Assembly (NCBI GenBank): GCA_024635875.1
Contig: JAGXIC010000281.1
Span: forward strand, 1 to 34,289
Source of the DNA: Pricia sp.
GTDB lineage: Bacteria > Bacteroidota > Bacteroidia > Flavobacteriales > Flavobacteriaceae
DNA: 34,289 nt
Direction of reading: 5' to 3'
Each line of letters begins with the position of its first letter. Positions within the stretch are counted from its first letter, which is position 1. The notes beneath the pieces are model-generated. The model searched no databases and was not told the DNA's origin. It saw nothing but the letters and a program-made list of their open reading frames with translations. Positions 33,284 through 34,289 of the stretch are shown in pieces. The position numbers and the translations under genes are program-made.

Positions 33284-34246
33284 ATGCCCAAACAACGAGC
33301 CATCCTATTTTTGTTCCTATCCCTACTCATGGGATTACCTTCCCTTGTATTCTCCCAAGAAATTAAAACCTTTCAAATCTCAGATTTTAATTTGGGCGGG
33401 AACGTAAAATCTTGCTTGGTCATAACGGACTACGGGAAGGAAGAATATTATTTCGATACCTTTGGTCGTTTGACCAAATCTATTACACGGTTCAACGATT
33501 TTAATTACGAAATCACGTATTATAAGTACCGAAATAATGAACTTATAGAAAAAAGAGTGGAAAATTATCGGGACAATTCATTTGACAAGTCCACCTCTCT
33601 AGCCAATTTTTATGAAATTGATACGAGTGCGAATCGAAAGGTCACAGAGAAAATAGTTTCGTATACCAATAAACAATTGCTGGAACAGAACGTATATCGC
33701 TACAATGCGAAAGGGGACCTGATTAAAATGACCCGGACGGATAACGACGGTACGGACGAAAATATAATCAGCTATGATACCATTGACGGAAAAAGTACAA
33801 GGACACAGACCCTGAACGGAAGACCCTTTAAAGCGGTTCATACTTGGAACGAAAAAGCGAAAGACGGTTCGTTATTACTGCTGAAAACTATAGAGAAATA
33901 TTTTGGCGGGGTGCTGAACACAAAGTCCCAAGAAGTGTATAACGCCGATAAAAAACTGATTTCAAAGACCGATTCCCTTTTCGATACCTCGACCGAAAAA
34001 TGGATTCCCCAAGAACAGGTCAGTTACACCTACGGAGAAAACGGAGTTTTGGCCAAAACGGAGACCAATAGAAGTAATTTGACGATCACCAAAGAATATA
34101 TTTATCAATTCGACGGTACGGAAAACAACAACTGGGTGAAAGAGATCATCACGCCCGATAATACCTATAAGACCAGAAAGATAGAATATTACGAAGCTCC
34201 GGAGCCAACAAAAGAAGCTCCGAAGCGACCAAAAGAAGGGAAGTAG
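33284..34246 (+). CDS. Secreted YD-like repeat protein of unknown function, 320 aa
   Basis: Not a named family that I can fix. The signal peptide MPKQRAILFLFLSLLMGLPSLVFS is cleaved before Q-E-I. The mature protein is a run of beta-strand pairs in the style of RHS/YD repeats: YYFDTFGRLTKSITRFND, VYRYNAKGDLIKMTRTDNDG, VYNADKKLISKTDSLFD and YTYGENGVLAKTETNRSN. Each has a Y-x-x-x-G-x-L-x-K/x-x core. It ends in a short basic proline-rich tail (EPTKEAPKRPKEGK). Related short proteins are often outer-surface or toxin-like, but here there is no toxin domain, immunity gene or secretion tag. It is probably a stand-alone periplasmic or surface protein. Confidence 0.75.
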   Translation: MPKQRAILFLFLSLLMGLPSLVFSQEIKTFQISDFNLGGNVKSCLVITDYGKEEYYFDTFGRLTKSITRFNDFNYEITYYKYRNNELIEKRVENYRDNSFDKSTSLANFYEIDTSANRKVTEKIVSYTNKQLLEQNVYRYNAKGDLIKMTRTDNDGTDENIISYDTIDGKSTRTQTLNGRPFKAVHTWNEKAKDGSLLLLKTIEKYFGGVLNTKSQEVYNADKKLISKTDSLFDTSTEKWIPQEQVSYTYGENGVLAKTETNRSNLTITKEYIYQFDGTENNNWVKEIITPDNTYKTRKIEYYEAPEPTKEAPKRPKEGK

Positions 34247-34289
34247 TTACCTACGCTGCGCTACTGCCCGTTTGAGACCAGAGTCAACC

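Noticed and set aside
1-34289. Mobile element, phage, CRISPR or defence island
   Set aside because: No transposase, integrase, phage structural gene, repeat-spacer array or known defence domain is seen; gene content is housekeeping with steady composition.

Overview
The window reads as chromosomal DNA of a marine-type Flavobacteriaceae (Bacteroidota). Three things point there. Protein families are typical of that group: a TPR-containing histidine kinase paired with a LuxR-type regulator, LytTR regulators, DUF4252, DUF1080 paired with a Tat-exported Gfo/Idh/MocA oxidoreductase, and fasciclin proteins. Promoters fit the Bacteroidota TAnnTTTG (-7) type rather than the E. coli type. Start codons mostly lack a Shine-Dalgarno sequence. 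By eye the base composition is moderately AT-rich throughout. I found no phage, insertion sequence, CRISPR array, tRNA or recognisable defence system. This is mostly core genome with a few unusual regulatory and repeat features.

Layout. 1-5.6 kb: the 3' end of glyA, a long palindromic terminator, an unknown gene, then a signalling cluster (LuxR-type response regulator, lipoprotein-like TPR histidine kinase, a 52-aa lipoprotein, and a LytTR regulator whose receiver domain has lost its phosphorylation residues). 5.9-9.2 kb: a thioesterase and a glutaminyl cyclotransferase overlapping by 4 bp, the SRP RNA gene with a well-formed promoter, an SDR oxidoreductase and a transaldolase-like aldolase. 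9.2-15.3 kb: a thioredoxin-fold lipoprotein without CxxC, an ABC-F ATPase with one intact and one degenerate ATP site, an unknown lipoprotein, an unknown two-helix membrane protein and a fasciclin protein. 15.3-20.4 kb: pheT, leuB and a short leuA on the minus strand. 20.5-25.5 kb: a helical-repeat protein, an EamA transporter, a DUF4252 lipoprotein, a tandem pair of dispersed repeats, an RluA-type pseudouridine synthase and panB. 25.6-30.1 kb: an NTF2-like secreted protein, a divergent Gfo/Idh/MocA and DUF1080 pair probably acting in 3-keto-glycoside metabolism, and sdaA. 30.1-34.3 kb: a nested inverted-repeat element, dnaK behind what looks like a sigma-54 type promoter, a second fasciclin protein and a secreted YD-like repeat protein.

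The observations I rate highest are the dnaK control region (a -24/-12 match with a TGACA-N3-TGTCA inverted repeat just upstream), the paired loss of Walker A in one half and signature in the other half of the ABC-F protein, and the phospho-blind LytTR regulator beside a tiny lipoprotein and a full kinase/regulator pair. None is proven to be a new system; each is described with what would test it.
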